Shown here one piece after another: positions 1-14,665 of a stretch of 64,000 nt of DNA. The position numbers and the translations under genes are program-made. The stretch comes from Demequina oxidasica (GTDB taxonomy: Bacteria; Actinomycetota; Actinomycetes; Actinomycetales; Demequinaceae): positions 1 through 64,000 of the forward strand of contig NZ_BBRE01000001.1 of the NCBI RefSeq assembly GCF_000975115.1, in the 5' to 3' direction. The notes under the pieces were generated by a model. The model was not told the origin of the DNA and did not search any database. It saw nothing but the letters and a program-made list of their open reading frames with translations. Every line of letters starts with the position of its first letter. Within the stretch, counting starts at the first letter, position 1.

Positions 1-56
1 CGGCTATCATCCCTGCTAATCATTCACTACCGAGGATGCACTGGATGTATCCACGT

Positions 57-1316
57 CTACAAGACTCGAATCATTCCCAAAGTTTTCTTGCCCCGCCTCA
101 CCACAGTCCAGCCACCGGCGAGCGTATCGCCACGCGAAACCACGGCATCGGCGTCCGTCGCCTTCTCGTTGTTGACGTACGCACCACCTTCGCCGATGGC
201 CCGACGAGCAGCTGACTTTGAGTCGACAACGCCTGCCGCGACCAGCGCGTCCACCAGGGAAATACCATCCTCGACGTCCACCCCGCCGATCTCGGCCGCA
301 CAGCCGTCGAGGGTTCGCCTATCGAGTCCAGCCAACTCACCTCGCCCAAAGATCGCCTGGGACGCCACAACTGCAGCCTCCGCGGCATCGGCGCCGTGGA
401 CGAGTGTCGTCACCTCGAGTGCGAGGACCTTCTGCGCCTCGCGACGGAAGGGCTCCTCGGCCACCTTGATCTCGAGCTCGGCTATCTGTTCCTGAGAGAG
501 GAAAGTGAAGTACTTGAGGTACTGAATCACGTCCCCATCGGCACTTCCGAGCCAGAACTGGTACATCGAGTACGGCGAGGTCATCTCGGCATCGAGCCAG
601 ATGGCACCGCCCTCGGACTTACCAAATTTAGTGCCGTCAGTCTTCGTCACCAACGGAGTGGCGAGAGCGTGTGCCTGACCGCCCTCGGACTTGCGAATCA
701 GTTCAGCGCCGCCAAGCAGATTGCCCCACTGGTCGGAGCCCCCGGTCTGCAGCGTGCACCCGTAGCGGCGGAAGAGTTCGGCGTAGTCCATCGCCTGCAT
801 GACCTGGTAACTGAACTCGGTGTACGAGATCCCCTCGTCAGAGTTGAGTCGGCGCGCCACTGTCTCCTTCGCGAGCATCGTCCCCATTCGGAAGTACTGG
901 CCAACGTCGCGCAGGAACGCGATCGCGTCCATGTCCTTAGTCCAGTCATAGTTATTCACCATGCGCGCGGCGTTATCGCCTTCAAAGCTCATGAGGGGCT
1001 CGATCTGGCTTCGAATGCGTTCCACCCACTGGTGGACGACATCCACGGGGTTGAGGGTGCGCTCCCCCGACATGCGCGGATCGCCGATCAGGCCGGTCGC
1101 GCCACCCACAAGCAGGAGAGGCTTGTGGCCGGCATCCTGAAACCTGCGCACGGTCAGGATCTGCATCAGGTTCCCGACATGCAGGCTGGGCGCAGTGGGG
1201 TCAAACCCGCAATACAGCGTCACTGGTCCCTCGTCGAGGGCCTTGCGAAGCGCGGCATCGTCGGTGGTCTGAGAGATGAGCCCGCGCCAGGCGAGTTCGT
1301 CGAGAATGTTCGTCAT
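57..1316 (-). CDS. tyrS: Tyrosyl-tRNA synthetase
   Basis: Charges tRNA-Tyr with tyrosine in the cytoplasm (class I aminoacyl-tRNA synthetase). At 419 residues it has the usual bacterial length. The HIGH-type motif is HVGN at about residues 46-49 after CGFDPTAPSL, and the KMSKS-type loop is KFGKS at about residue 230. The last 65 residues form an S4-like RNA-binding domain. The start MTNILDEL is typical of the family. The gene lies after the arginine operon on the same strand, an argH-tyrS proximity common in actinobacteria. Four genes and several divergent units separate it from argH here. The identification is secure. Confidence 0.97.
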   Translation of the reverse strand: MTNILDELAWRGLISQTTDDAALRKALDEGPVTLYCGFDPTAPSLHVGNLMQILTVRRFQDAGHKPLLLVGGATGLIGDPRMSGERTLNPVDVVHQWVERIRSQIEPLMSFEGDNAARMVNNYDWTKDMDAIAFLRDVGQYFRMGTMLAKETVARRLNSDEGISYTEFSYQVMQAMDYAELFRRYGCTLQTGGSDQWGNLLGGAELIRKSEGGQAHALATPLVTKTDGTKFGKSEGGAIWLDAEMTSPYSMYQFWLGSADGDVIQYLKYFTFLSQEQIAELEIKVAEEPFRREAQKVLALEVTTLVHGADAAEAAVVASQAIFGRGELAGLDRRTLDGCAAEIGGVDVEDGISLVDALVAAGVVDSKSAARRAIGEGGAYVNNEKATDADAVVSRGDTLAGGWTVVRRGKKTLGMIRVL

Positions 1317-1399
1317 AATGCGTTCATTGTGCCAGGGGAACGCGGACTCGCTGCAAGCGGCATGCGCGCCCTTGCCGAGACGCGAACCAAACAGTGCGT

Positions 1400-1963
1400 C
1401 TACGCGTCTGGGATCGGTGCGGTGCCATCAATCTCGATGTGCGAGCCGGCGCGGGTCTGCTGCACGTCGTGATGGATCAGTTCGAGGACTTGCCAGCGCT
1501 CCCAGTCGTCCCGCATTGCCTCGCCATCGCGCTGAATCCCTCGGCGCAGTCGCTCAGACCAGGGTGCCTCTACATAGAGAACAAGTGAGGCGAACGGGCG
1601 GGCTGCGCGCTGAGCGACCCCGACTCCCTCAATGATCAGGAACGGGGTGGCGGGAACGTCGATCACCGCACCACGACGCGACGCATGCCAGTCCCAGGCA
1701 GCAAACGATGCTTCCTCGCCTCGGGCTAGCGGCTCCAAAATCTGCTCGCCGAGGGTGGGCCACATTGTGTCGAGCCCGCTCCAGCCCTCGTAGATGTCAT
1801 CGCCATGAACCACTTGAGCATCGAGTGCCTTGCCGAGTCGTCCCGCCAGAGTGGTCTTGCCCGAACCGGCAGGACCATCGATGAGCAGTAACCGCGTGGT
1901 TGCCAGGTGAGGGTCCCTGCGACGCACCTCATCGGCGAGGGCCGCGATACTCGGATTCTGCAT
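1400..1963 (-). CDS. P-loop kinase, uridine kinase-like
   Basis: A 187-residue cytosolic P-loop protein. The Walker A motif GPAGSGKTTL lies near residue 30, followed by a (V)HGDDIYEGWSG segment as in uridine kinase-like nucleoside kinases and an IIEGVG strand typical of the Walker B region of this group. The substrate cannot be read from sequence. The frame is open for another 100 codons upstream, but that part overlaps the divergent YbaK gene and has no family similarity, so I start at the ATG at 1963 (MQNPSIAAL). It ends about 80 bases upstream of tyrS. Confidence 0.75.
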   Translation of the reverse strand: MQNPSIAALADEVRRRDPHLATTRLLLIDGPAGSGKTTLAGRLGKALDAQVVHGDDIYEGWSGLDTMWPTLGEQILEPLARGEEASFAAWDWHASRRGAVIDVPATPFLIIEGVGVAQRAARPFASLVLYVEAPWSERLRRGIQRDGEAMRDDWERWQVLELIHHDVQQTRAGSHIEIDGTAPIPDA

Positions 1964-1985
1964 GGGCCAAGGATACGGTGGCGCA

Positions 1986-2453
1986 ATGCACCCCTCCGTC
2001 ACCCGGGTCCAAGAGGCCCTCGTCGCTGCCGGCCTTCCCATCACAGTGCGCGTCCTAGACGCGCCTACGCCGACCGCGCTCGCCGCCGCGACCCTTCTGG
2101 GCTGCGACGTTGGCGCGATCGCCAATTCACTGGTGTTCACTGCGGACGACGTGCCCATCTTGGTCATGACCAGTGGCGCGCACCGTATCGACACCAGCGT
2201 GCTGGCAGAGCAGATCGGCGCTCTGCGCATTGGCCGCGCCACTCCTGACCAGGTGCGCGACACCACAGGTCAGCCCATTGGCGGAGTCGCGCCAGTGGGT
2301 CATCCTGCGCCAGTGCGTACGTATATAGATGTGACACTGCGCGATTATGACGAGTTGTGGGCGGCCGGCGGCATCCCTGCGTCGCTGTTTGGGATCTCCT
2401 ACACGGATCTGGTGCGGGTCACCCACGGCACTGAAGTGACCGTGACTCGCTAG
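1986..2453 (+). CDS. YbaK/EbsC-family aminoacyl-tRNA deacylase
   Basis: A 155-residue single-domain protein of the YbaK/ProX family, which hydrolyses mischarged aminoacyl-tRNAs such as Cys- or Ala-tRNA-Pro. The family pattern is visible: an early A-x-T-x-x-A-A-A-x-L-G-C segment, IANSLVF, a central MTSGAHRID strand and the glycine-rich VAPVGHPAPV loop. The start MHPSVTRV at 1986 is preferred over an ATG eight codons earlier, because it leaves a 22-base divergent gap to the kinase gene and matches the usual N-terminus. Substrate specificity is not determinable. Confidence 0.85.
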   Translation: MHPSVTRVQEALVAAGLPITVRVLDAPTPTALAAATLLGCDVGAIANSLVFTADDVPILVMTSGAHRIDTSVLAEQIGALRIGRATPDQVRDTTGQPIGGVAPVGHPAPVRTYIDVTLRDYDELWAAGGIPASLFGISYTDLVRVTHGTEVTVTR

Positions 2454-2544
2454 TTTCAACCATCAGGTGAACATGAGAGCGCTGAACGGCTCAGATTCAA
2501 CCATTTCCTGAACGCTGGAGAGGGGCGAGCGGTACGCAGCCCTG

Positions 2545-3678
2545 CTAGGAGACGTCGACCGTGCGAGTCGCCTTGGTGAAGTCCGAGAGCGTGTCCAGGT
2601 TGGGGGCCTCACACATACCGGGCGTGGTCGGGACACGGATATAGCCGTCCTCCAGCACGAACGGCGTCGTGATGTCCTGTGCGTAAAACCTGCTCGATGC
2701 GGAGATGTCGCCGGGCAGCGTGAACCCTGGCAAACCGGCCAGGGCTGCGTTCGCTCCCCTGCCGATTCCCGTCTCGAGCATGCCTCCGCACCACACTGCA
2801 GTTCCATGCGCGCTAGCGAGGTCGTGAATGCGCCGCGCCTCGAGGTAGCCGCCAACGCGTGAGGGCTTGATATTGATAATCGCCGCGGCTCCCATGGAGA
2901 TCGCGTCGGCGGCCGATGCTGCACTCACCACGGATTCATCCAGGCACATGGGCGTCTGCATCACGCGGGCAAGTTCGGCATGCTGGCGCAGGTCGTCCTC
3001 GGCGAGGGGCTGCTCGATCAGCAGCAGGTCGTACGCGTCGAGCTTGCGCAGCTGCGCCGCGTCCACCAACGTATAGGCCGCGTTCGCGTCCACCTGCAGC
3101 GGCACGTCAGGGTGAGCCTCGCGCACTGCGCGCACAGGGTCAACGTCCCAGCCGGGCTTGATCTTGAGCTTGATGCGCTGGTAGCCCTCCGCGAGGTAAT
3201 CATCCACCACGCTCAGCAGTTGCGCTACGGAGTCCTGGATACCCACCGACACTCCGGAGGGAACTTTGTCGCGCGTCACCCCCAGGTAGTCCGCGAACGA
3301 CGTGCCCGCCGCCTTCAATTGGGCGTCGAGCACGGCCATCTCGAGGGCCGCCTTCGCCATCCGCTGGCCGACGATGGGCTCCAGGTAATGTCCCACGGTC
3401 TCTGCGGTGATACCGCCCTCGCGCTGAGCCGCTCCGAGCAGCGGCAAAAGGAAGCGCTCGCTCACGTCGAGCACTCCCGTGGTGTGCTCCTCGGAGTACA
3501 CCGGCTCCGCCAGCGCGCCGCACTCGCCCCATCCCGTCACTTGCGTTCCATCTACCTCGACCTGCACCTCCACCACCAGCATCTTGCGCGCGGTCTGTGT
3601 GGAGAACGAGGTGGTGAATGGCGTCACCAACGGAATCTCGAGCGAGTGATACGTGGCGGAGATGATCTGCAGCGTCAT
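2545..3678 (-). CDS. Enolase-superfamily N-succinylamino acid racemase / o-succinylbenzoate synthase
   Basis: A 377-residue enolase-superfamily enzyme of the NSAR/OSBS (menC2) type. Catalytic lysine motif KLKIKPGWD, metal-ligand acids in QVDANAAY, LIEQPLAEDDL and CLDESV, and the second lysine in INIKPSRVGG are all present. The family either makes o-succinylbenzoate for menaquinone or racemizes N-succinyl amino acids. No men genes are nearby. The gene overlaps by four bases a GNAT gene that in turn overlaps an M20 peptidase gene. That trio is the arrangement described for N-succinylamino acid racemase pathways, so racemase function is favoured by context; OSBS activity remains possible. Confidence 0.88.
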   Translation of the reverse strand: MTLQIISATYHSLEIPLVTPFTTSFSTQTARKMLVVEVQVEVDGTQVTGWGECGALAEPVYSEEHTTGVLDVSERFLLPLLGAAQREGGITAETVGHYLEPIVGQRMAKAALEMAVLDAQLKAAGTSFADYLGVTRDKVPSGVSVGIQDSVAQLLSVVDDYLAEGYQRIKLKIKPGWDVDPVRAVREAHPDVPLQVDANAAYTLVDAAQLRKLDAYDLLLIEQPLAEDDLRQHAELARVMQTPMCLDESVVSAASAADAISMGAAAIINIKPSRVGGYLEARRIHDLASAHGTAVWCGGMLETGIGRGANAALAGLPGFTLPGDISASSRFYAQDITTPFVLEDGYIRVPTTPGMCEAPNLDTLSDFTKATRTVDVS

Positions 3679-4550
3679 GATGTGGGCCTTTCCACGAGGT
3701 AGCCGGTTTGAGGTTCAAATCCTGTGACTCGCCAGCCGTCGCCGAGCAAGGGTGCCATCGCATCCCGCAGCGCCGTGCGCCAAGCCGACGCCTGTGCCGG
3801 GTTGGTCGCACGCAGTCCTTCGATATCGCGCGGGATGGCCAGCGTCACGGCGGCCGATGCCGAGGTTGGGTTGGCCTGTGGCGAGCCGTCTGGTGCGACG
3901 ACGAGCACTGGGGCCGCTCCCGCGTGCGAGGCAGGAAGCTCGGCGCTGTCCGAAACGTACGGGCGGTCGAGGTGCCAACGCACTAGGGCGCGGTCACTTC
4001 CCTGGCCTGCGTTGATACCGTCGGGCATGTTGCCGTAGAAGTCCACGAGGTACTCGTCGATCTGGGCACCTAAGCGAACGATGTTGATGTGCGCGTTGCG
4101 CGAGACCAACGGGTCGAAGGTCCACGTCACCTCGGTCACGCCGCGATCTAGGCACCAGGCACGCTGGTGGAGTTTCAGCGCGCGGCCGATGCCGGGGCGG
4201 CCCAGTCCCGGCCGCACCCCGGCGACGTGGGAGTGAAGCGCCACGCCGAGCGGAGTCGCGAAGAATCCGGCGGCAGCGCCGACGACCAGGTGTTCACCCG
4301 TGTTCGGCCTATCGGCCGCAGGTTCCGCGCGGGCGTCGACCGCGACAACGGCATAGCCACCGCCGTGCTCGAGCGCGACGAGTAGTGCTGCCTCGACCGG
4401 CTTAGTTCCCCAGATCTCTTCCAGCAGCGCGGTCGCGACCCAGGGGTCGGTGCCCGTCACCTGGCGGACGTCGACGCCTACGCGCGTCGTGAGAGCGCGG
4501 TAGTCGGCCCAGGCGTCAGCGCAGATGGCAGCGTTGTGGGTATCGCTCAT
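3675..4550 (-). CDS. GNAT-family N-acyltransferase, candidate amino-acid N-succinyltransferase
   Basis: A 291-residue protein resembling the large predicted acetyltransferases of COG3375. The GNAT core lies around residues 80-170, including a V-x-P-x-x-x-x-x-G-I-G-x-A-L-K acyl-CoA loop (GVRPGLGRPGIGRALK), a CLDRGVTEVTWTFDPL strand and the N-x-x-x-N-I-x-R-L-G-A stretch typical of this subgroup. Its ATG overlaps the M20 stop by four bases and its stop overlaps the racemase ATG by four, so the three are translationally coupled. In characterised relatives the GNAT member succinylates the amino acid before racemization; that role is inferred here. Confidence 0.8.
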   Translation of the reverse strand: MSDTHNAAICADAWADYRALTTRVGVDVRQVTGTDPWVATALLEEIWGTKPVEAALLVALEHGGGYAVVAVDARAEPAADRPNTGEHLVVGAAAGFFATPLGVALHSHVAGVRPGLGRPGIGRALKLHQRAWCLDRGVTEVTWTFDPLVSRNAHINIVRLGAQIDEYLVDFYGNMPDGINAGQGSDRALVRWHLDRPYVSDSAELPASHAGAAPVLVVAPDGSPQANPTSASAAVTLAIPRDIEGLRATNPAQASAWRTALRDAMAPLLGDGWRVTGFEPQTGYLVERPTS

Positions 4551-5713
4551 TTGCGTGCCTGCCCCAGGACATCCTCGATCAGCAGGGCCAACAGGGCCGT
4601 GCGGTGCGGGACGTGTGACAGCTCGACATGCTCAGAATCGGCGTGCGCTCCCCCGCCCACGCCTCCCAGCCCGTCCAGCGTGGGGACGCCGATGCCGGCG
4701 GTGAAGTTGCCGTCGGAGGCACCACCTACGGCGACGTCGCGCAGGTCGGTGATGCCAGCATCGGGCGCCAGACGTGCAGCGCGAGCAAACAATCCCTTCG
4801 CGCTGGCAAGTTCGAGCGGCGGGCGGTTGATGCCGCCGGTGACGGTGATGGTTGCGCCGGCGAGCGCGGGGGCAAGCTCGCAGATCTGGGCATCGACGCG
4901 TTCGAGTTCGGCGGCAGTGCGCGCGCGCACGTCGACGTCGACGCTCGCCTGAGCGGGGACGGTGTTGGTCGTGGTGCCAATGCGGCCGCTCGTGGGCGTC
5001 ACAGTAGTGCCCTGTTCGGCGTTGGCGAGGGCGGCGATCGCGGGAATCTGGTGCGAGAGTTCGACACCGGCGTTGATACCGGACTCGGGGTCGAGGCCCG
5101 CGTGCGAGGCCCTGCCATTGGCGTGGACCGTATACATCGAGGTGCCCTTGCGCTCAGTTTTGAGCGTTCCGCCAGGTCCGGATGCCTCAAGGACAAATAC
5201 CGCGTTGCAGCCGCGTGCCTCATCCTCCAGCAATGCGCGTGAGGTCTGCGAGCCGACCTCCTCGTCGCCGGTAACCAAAATGGTAACGCCATCCACGGCA
5301 TCGGCGCCGTTGAGTTCGGCCAACAGTGCCGTGGCGTGCGCCGCCTGGACCAAGCCGATTGCCATGTCGAAGCAGCCAGGTCCGCGCAGGACGTCGTCCT
5401 GAACGCTGAACGGCATGGACTCAAGAGTGCCGTGCGGCCAGACAGTGTCGTGATGGCCGAGCAGTAGGACGCGACGGGGACCGGAGCCGATACGCCAGCG
5501 CAGATGGGTAACTCCATCTATCACGATGCTGTCGACCGCGGTGTCAATGCCGGCCTGAGCGAGTGGTGCCCCCAGCGTCTCCGCGACGAGTGCCGCGCTA
5601 CATCTGATCGCCTCGTGGTCGTTGGATGGAGACTCGAACTTGATGATGCGTTCGACGTCGCTCAGCATCTGGGGCATCCGTGCGGTGCACGAGGTCAGCA
5701 CGTCTATTGGCAT
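4547..5713 (-). CDS. M20-family metallopeptidase, candidate N-acylamino acid desuccinylase
   Basis: A carboxypeptidase G2/ArgE/DapE-type M20 hydrolase of about 388 residues. Zinc-site motifs are in order: GHHDTVWPHG (His and Asp), GPGCFDMAIG (Asp), GDEEVGSQ (two Glu), VLEASG and a final HADSEHVE histidine. The mid-protein dimerization domain carries the usual RASHAG segment. It is the first gene of the coupled trio with the GNAT and racemase genes, which suggests it removes the N-acyl group at the end of the pathway. The start is uncertain: ATGs at 5761, 5722 and 5713 are in frame and none has a good ribosome binding site. Confidence 0.85.
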   Translation of the reverse strand: MPIDVLTSCTARMPQMLSDVERIIKFESPSNDHEAIRCSAALVAETLGAPLAQAGIDTAVDSIVIDGVTHLRWRIGSGPRRVLLLGHHDTVWPHGTLESMPFSVQDDVLRGPGCFDMAIGLVQAAHATALLAELNGADAVDGVTILVTGDEEVGSQTSRALLEDEARGCNAVFVLEASGPGGTLKTERKGTSMYTVHANGRASHAGLDPESGINAGVELSHQIPAIAALANAEQGTTVTPTSGRIGTTTNTVPAQASVDVDVRARTAAELERVDAQICELAPALAGATITVTGGINRPPLELASAKGLFARAARLAPDAGITDLRDVAVGGASDGNFTAGIGVPTLDGLGGVGGGAHADSEHVELSHVPHRTALLALLIEDVLGQARK

Positions 5714-5820
5714 GCCATACATACTGCCAGCGTTGAGCACATTGAATTCACTGCCGAGCACAGGGCACAGAGTGGGCCGTTCGCGCTGCGATCTGCGAGT
5801 TGGTTGTTCGCGAACTCGAC

Positions 5821-5856
5821 ACTGGCACCCGCGTATGAAGAGACGCGGGTGCCAGT
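5821..5856 (-). terminator. Strong hairpin after the NlpC/P60 gene
   Basis: Two perfect 14-base inverted arms (5821-5834 and 5843-5856) flank an 8-base loop. The hairpin lies 46 bases beyond the stop of the NlpC/P60 gene and upstream of the M20 start. No T-tract follows on either strand, as is common for actinobacterial terminators. An operator role for the trio operon is the alternative. Confidence 0.6.
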
Positions 5857-5901
5857 TCCTGGTGACACCTACAGTGATCTGGTTGGCACCTCAGGCGTGG
5901 A

Positions 5902-6951
5902 TCAGAACTTCTTGGAGTTCAAGCACTTGGCCAACGCGGCAGCCTCATCGGCATTGAAGTCGAATATGGTGCCGTTCGCTCCCTTGCCGTCGACGGCGCC
6001 GTAAATCCCGAGTTTCGTCAGACCACACTTGCGGTCAATCACTGCTCGCAGTTTCTCTGTCGTAGCCGGCCCCCAAGCCCCGTCTACCGTGATGTTTGCA
6101 GTCAGCCCCCCATCCTGAGCATTTAGGTAGGACTGCAACGATTTCGCCCTAGAACTCGTTGCTCCGTACCGTTCCCAGGCCGGGCTACGGCCAAAGTTGC
6201 TTCCATCCTGCGGCTGACCGATGGCCTGCGAAAGGCGGTTCCAGTGCGACGTGCCCCACCAAGTGCCGGAGCCGCTCGTCGTCACCTGCTTGACGGTAGT
6301 TGTGGTGGGCTTGGGCGTAACCGTTGGCGTAGGCGTTGTGGTGGGCTTAGCACCTGTGGCCTTCTTGGCGAGCTCGGGCTTGATGCGCATGTAGGTCAAG
6401 TCACTGCGCACCGTCGAGATCTTCGCGATGTGGCCGGGAGTCGTCGCCTCGACCATCTTGTCGCCGCCAATGTAAATGGCGATGTGGCCAGGCTTGAACA
6501 ACACGTCGCCCGGCAGTCGGTCCGCCTTGGCGATCGCGTTGAAGCGACTCTTCTGGTTCGTGGTGCCGACGCTCCACGAGCCCGAGTTCTTGACTCCGCC
6601 GCTCCACTCGATGTCGAGTCCGATCGCACTGTATGCGTAGCGTGTGAGGCCGGAACAGTCCATGTAGCCGGACGTCAAGGACACCACACTCGCGGCACTA
6701 CCCGTCTGCTTTGTCGCGCCGGGCTTTGTCTTAGAGTGCCCATATCCAAAGGCGCTCCCGTACATCGTCTTCGCTGTGGAGACTTCCTTAGCCTTTGCAA
6801 CAATCGCATTTCGCTGCGCAGTTGTGAGTGGGTCGCTAGCGGCCGATGCTATCGGTGCGGTCAGAAAAACACTAGACATGGTAATCGCCACTATTGTCGC
6901 CAGACTGACGAATGTCCTACGTCGTCTGGTGGGCAAGATGCTGCTGGTCAC
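5902..6951 (-). CDS. Secreted NlpC/P60 peptidoglycan hydrolase with peptidoglycan-binding-like C-terminus
   Basis: About 349 residues. A signal peptide (RRRR, then a hydrophobic core ending at PIASAASD) directs secretion. The NlpC/P60 domain shows the catalytic cysteine in MDCSGLTRYAY and the histidine in GHIAIYIGG. A Thr/Pro-rich linker (TTTPTPTVTPKPTTTT) joins it to a C-terminal region ending in a TVDGAWGPATTEKL motif, like peptidoglycan-binding repeats. It probably cleaves stem peptides in the wall. I chose the GTG at 6951 because an AAAGGGG ribosome site precedes it; the frame is open to 7041, but that extension runs into the argH terminator. Confidence 0.85.
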   Translation of the reverse strand: MTSSILPTRRRRTFVSLATIVAITMSSVFLTAPIASAASDPLTTAQRNAIVAKAKEVSTAKTMYGSAFGYGHSKTKPGATKQTGSAASVVSLTSGYMDCSGLTRYAYSAIGLDIEWSGGVKNSGSWSVGTTNQKSRFNAIAKADRLPGDVLFKPGHIAIYIGGDKMVEATTPGHIAKISTVRSDLTYMRIKPELAKKATGAKPTTTPTPTVTPKPTTTTVKQVTTSGSGTWWGTSHWNRLSQAIGQPQDGSNFGRSPAWERYGATSSRAKSLQSYLNAQDGGLTANITVDGAWGPATTEKLRAVIDRKCGLTKLGIYGAVDGKGANGTIFDFNADEAAALAKCLNSKKF

Positions 6952-7015
6952 GCGGGTCCCCTTTGAACCTAGGCGACGCACGTTGTTGCGCGCCGTCGGG
7001 TTGAATATAGAGGCT

Positions 7016-7050
7016 GCGCCAAAAACGGTAAAGCCCCCCAAACAGGGGGC
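7016..7050 (-). terminator. Rho-independent terminator of the arginine operon
   Basis: On the minus strand, about 60 bases after argH, a GC-only 6-bp stem (7045-7050 with 7033-7038, loop 7039-7044) is followed by two short T runs (TTTACCGTTTTT). It is positioned to end the arg transcript before the NlpC/P60 gene. Confidence 0.75.
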
Positions 7051-7110
7051 ATTGCCAGTTGTTTCAAGCAGAGATATGCGCTCGAGAACTATCGCCGAAC
7101 GACGTCGTCC

Positions 7111-9770
<2,660 letters not shown>

Positions 9771-9867
9771 TTCAATTACCTCTTCTTAAGTCGGTCGTTC
9801 AGATGTTCGTTTGGGAAGTCTTGGTGAGGGCCGGTAGCGGCCGGTTTTGTGCGGGCCCGATGCGTCT

Positions 9868-12572
<2,705 letters not shown>

Positions 12573-12576
<4 letters not shown>

Positions 12577-13493
12577 GATGCCCACAGTTCGACGTCGTCG
12601 GGGCGCACGAGGGTGCCAACTCCCGAACTGGTGAAGATCTCCGTCAGGATGGAGTGCGGTTCGCGGCCATCAATAATGTGCGCGTGCGAGACGCCTCCAC
12701 GCACTGCCCGCAGGCACGCCTCCATCTTGGGCACCATGCCCGAAGCGAGTCCGGGCAGCAGGTTTTCGACGTCCGTTGCGTGGATGCGGCGCACTAGCGA
12801 GGTGCGGTCTGGCCAGTTCGCGTACAGACCCTCCACGTCGGTCAGCATGATCAGCTTGCGCGCGCGCAGCGCCACGGCGATCGCGGCGGCTGCGGTGTCC
12901 GCGTTAACATTCAGCACCGTGGTGGGGTCATCGACGTCGGGTGCGACCGTAGAGACCACGGGGATGCGTCCGGCGTGGATGATGTCCTCGACCGCGGCGG
13001 GGTTGACCTTGACGACGTCGCCCACGAGTCCCACGTCCACGGGCTCGCCGTCGACCGTGGCCTTGCGACGCTTGGCCTGGAGCAGACCGGCGTCCTCGCC
13101 TGAGAGTCCAACCGCCAGCGGGCCGTGGTCGTTGATGAGCCCCACCAACTCGCGCGACACGGAGCCAGTGAGCACCATGCGCACCACGTCCATCGCCTCG
13201 GGCGTGGTGACGCGCAGGCCTCCTCGAAATTCGGACTCGATGCCCAACTTGGTGAGCATCTCGGAGATCTGCGGTCCGCCGCCGTGCACCACCACTGGGT
13301 ACAGGCCGAGCAGGCGCAGGTGGACAACGTCCTGGGCGAAGGCTCGCTTGAGCTCGTCGTCGATCATGGCGTTGCCGCCGTACTTGATGACGACGGTGGC
13401 GCCCTTGTACGTCTCGATCCAGGGCATGGCATCGATAAGGACGCCCACCTTCTGGTTGGCGCTCAGGTCGGGTAGTTCAAAGTCATGGCTCAT
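12573..13493 (-). CDS. argB: Acetylglutamate kinase
   Basis: Phosphorylates N-acetylglutamate. 306 residues with the amino acid kinase motifs KYGGNAM, HGGGPQI and the late [12 protein letters not shown]. An N-terminal helix of about 25 residues precedes the kinase core, a feature of hexameric arginine-inhibited enzymes, so feedback inhibition by arginine is likely. That point is family knowledge, not tested here. Start and stop overlap argJ and argD by four bases each. Confidence 0.97.
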
Positions 13494-14665
13494 GATGAAT
13501 ATGCACTGTTCTCGTGGACGTAGTCATGGGTGAGGTCGTTGGTCCAAATGGTGGCCTGGGCGTCGCCTGCGTGCAGGTCGAGCACCACGAATACCTCGCG
13601 GCCGGTCAGGTCGACCAGGTCGCGGTCGTCGCCCACGCCGGAGGCGCGGCACACGTGGATGCCGTTGACGTGAACGTCGAGATTAGTCGCGTCGAACGGG
13701 GCGACGTCCTCGGGGACAGTTCCCGCTGCGGAGATGATGCGACCCCAGTTGGGATCGTTACCAAAGATCGCGGTCTTGAACAGGTTCGAGCGGGTGATGG
13801 CGCGCGCAACCTGTTCCGCGGCGTCCTCCGAACTCGCGTTCGTGACGGTCACCGAGATATCGTGTTTGGCGCCTTCAGCGTCGGCAACAAGCCCGCGCGA
13901 CAACTGCGCGCACACGTCGGTCAGCGCGGCCTGGAACTCCTCAGGTGTGGGCGTCACCCCCGATGCGCCGGATGCCAGAAGCAACACGGTGTCGTTGGTG
14001 GACATGCAACCGTCCGAGTCAACCCGGTTCAGCGTGGTGGCGACCGCACGGATCAGCGCGGCCTGGGCGACCTCGGAATCAATCGCGGCGTCAGTCGTGA
14101 CGACGCACAGCATCGTGGCCATGCCGGGCGCGAGCATGCCGGCGCCCTTGGCCATGCCGCCCACGACCCAGCCGTCGCCGTCTGAAGTGGCGAGCTTGGG
14201 CACGGAGTCGGTGGTCATGATCGCGTGTGCGGCATCATCCCCGCCGGTGGCGGAAAGCTCCGCAACGCTCTGGTCAACGCCACCGAGCAGCTTGTCCATG
14301 GGAAGGCGCACGCCAATCAGTCCCGTAGAGCACACGGCCACGTCGGTGGCGGAGACGTCGCGGCCAGCAGCCTGCAGCGCCTCGGAGGTGTGCTCGGCGG
14401 TGCGGTGGGTGTCGACAAACCCCTCGGGACCCGTCGCCGCGTTCGCGCCGCCCGAGTTGAGGATGACGGCGTCAACGCGGCCGTCCGCGATGACCTCGCG
14501 CGACCAGGCGATCGGTGCGGCAAAGACTCGGTTAGTGGTGAAGACCCCCGCGCCCACCTTGGTGGGGCCGGTGTTCACGACGAGCGCCACATCCTTGGCG
14601 CCGGTGGACTTGAGTTCAGCAGCGACGCCAGCGGCCTCGAATCCCTGTGCATACGTCACGCTCAC
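13490..14665 (-). CDS. argJ: Bifunctional glutamate N-acetyltransferase/amino-acid acetyltransferase
   Basis: Recycles the acetyl group from N-acetylornithine to glutamate and usually can also make N-acetylglutamate from acetyl-CoA. 391 residues. The self-cleavage site is visible in the [13 protein letters not shown] segment, where the chain breaks before the threonine of ATML to give alpha and beta subunits. The GTG at 14665 (VSVTYAQGF) overlaps the argC stop as GTGA and matches the family N-terminus; the upstream open frame antisense to argC is not real. No argA gene is present in this window. Confidence 0.95.
   Translation of the reverse strand: MSVTYAQGFEAAGVAAELKSTGAKDVALVVNTGPTKVGAGVFTTNRVFAAPIAWSREVIADGRVDAVILNSGGANAATGPEGFVDTHRTAEHTSEALQAAGRDVSATDVAVCSTGLIGVRLPMDKLLGGVDQSVAELSATGGDDAAHAIMTTDSVPKLATSDGDGWVVGGMAKGAGMLAPGMATMLCVVTTDAAIDSEVAQAALIRAVATTLNRVDSDGCMSTNDTVLLLASGASGVTPTPEEFQAALTDVCAQLSRGLVADAEGAKHDISVTVTNASSEDAAEQVARAITRSNLFKTAIFGNDPNWGRIISAAGTVPEDVAPFDATNLDVHVNGIHVCRASGVGDDRDLVDLTGREVFVVLDLHAGDAQATIWTNDLTHDYVHENSAYSS

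Noticed and set aside
1..56. Sequence downstream of tyrS
   Set aside because: No gene, hairpin or RNA feature visible in this short window edge.
2455..2513. Two near-identical 18-base direct repeats beginning TTCAACCAT between convergent genes
   Set aside because: Only two imperfect copies (2455-2472 and 2496-2513); too little for a CRISPR, att site or operator claim.
3706..3726. GGTTCAAATCC, resembling a tRNA T-loop
   Set aside because: It lies in the coding end of the GNAT gene and no acceptor stem, anticodon arm or D-loop surrounds it.
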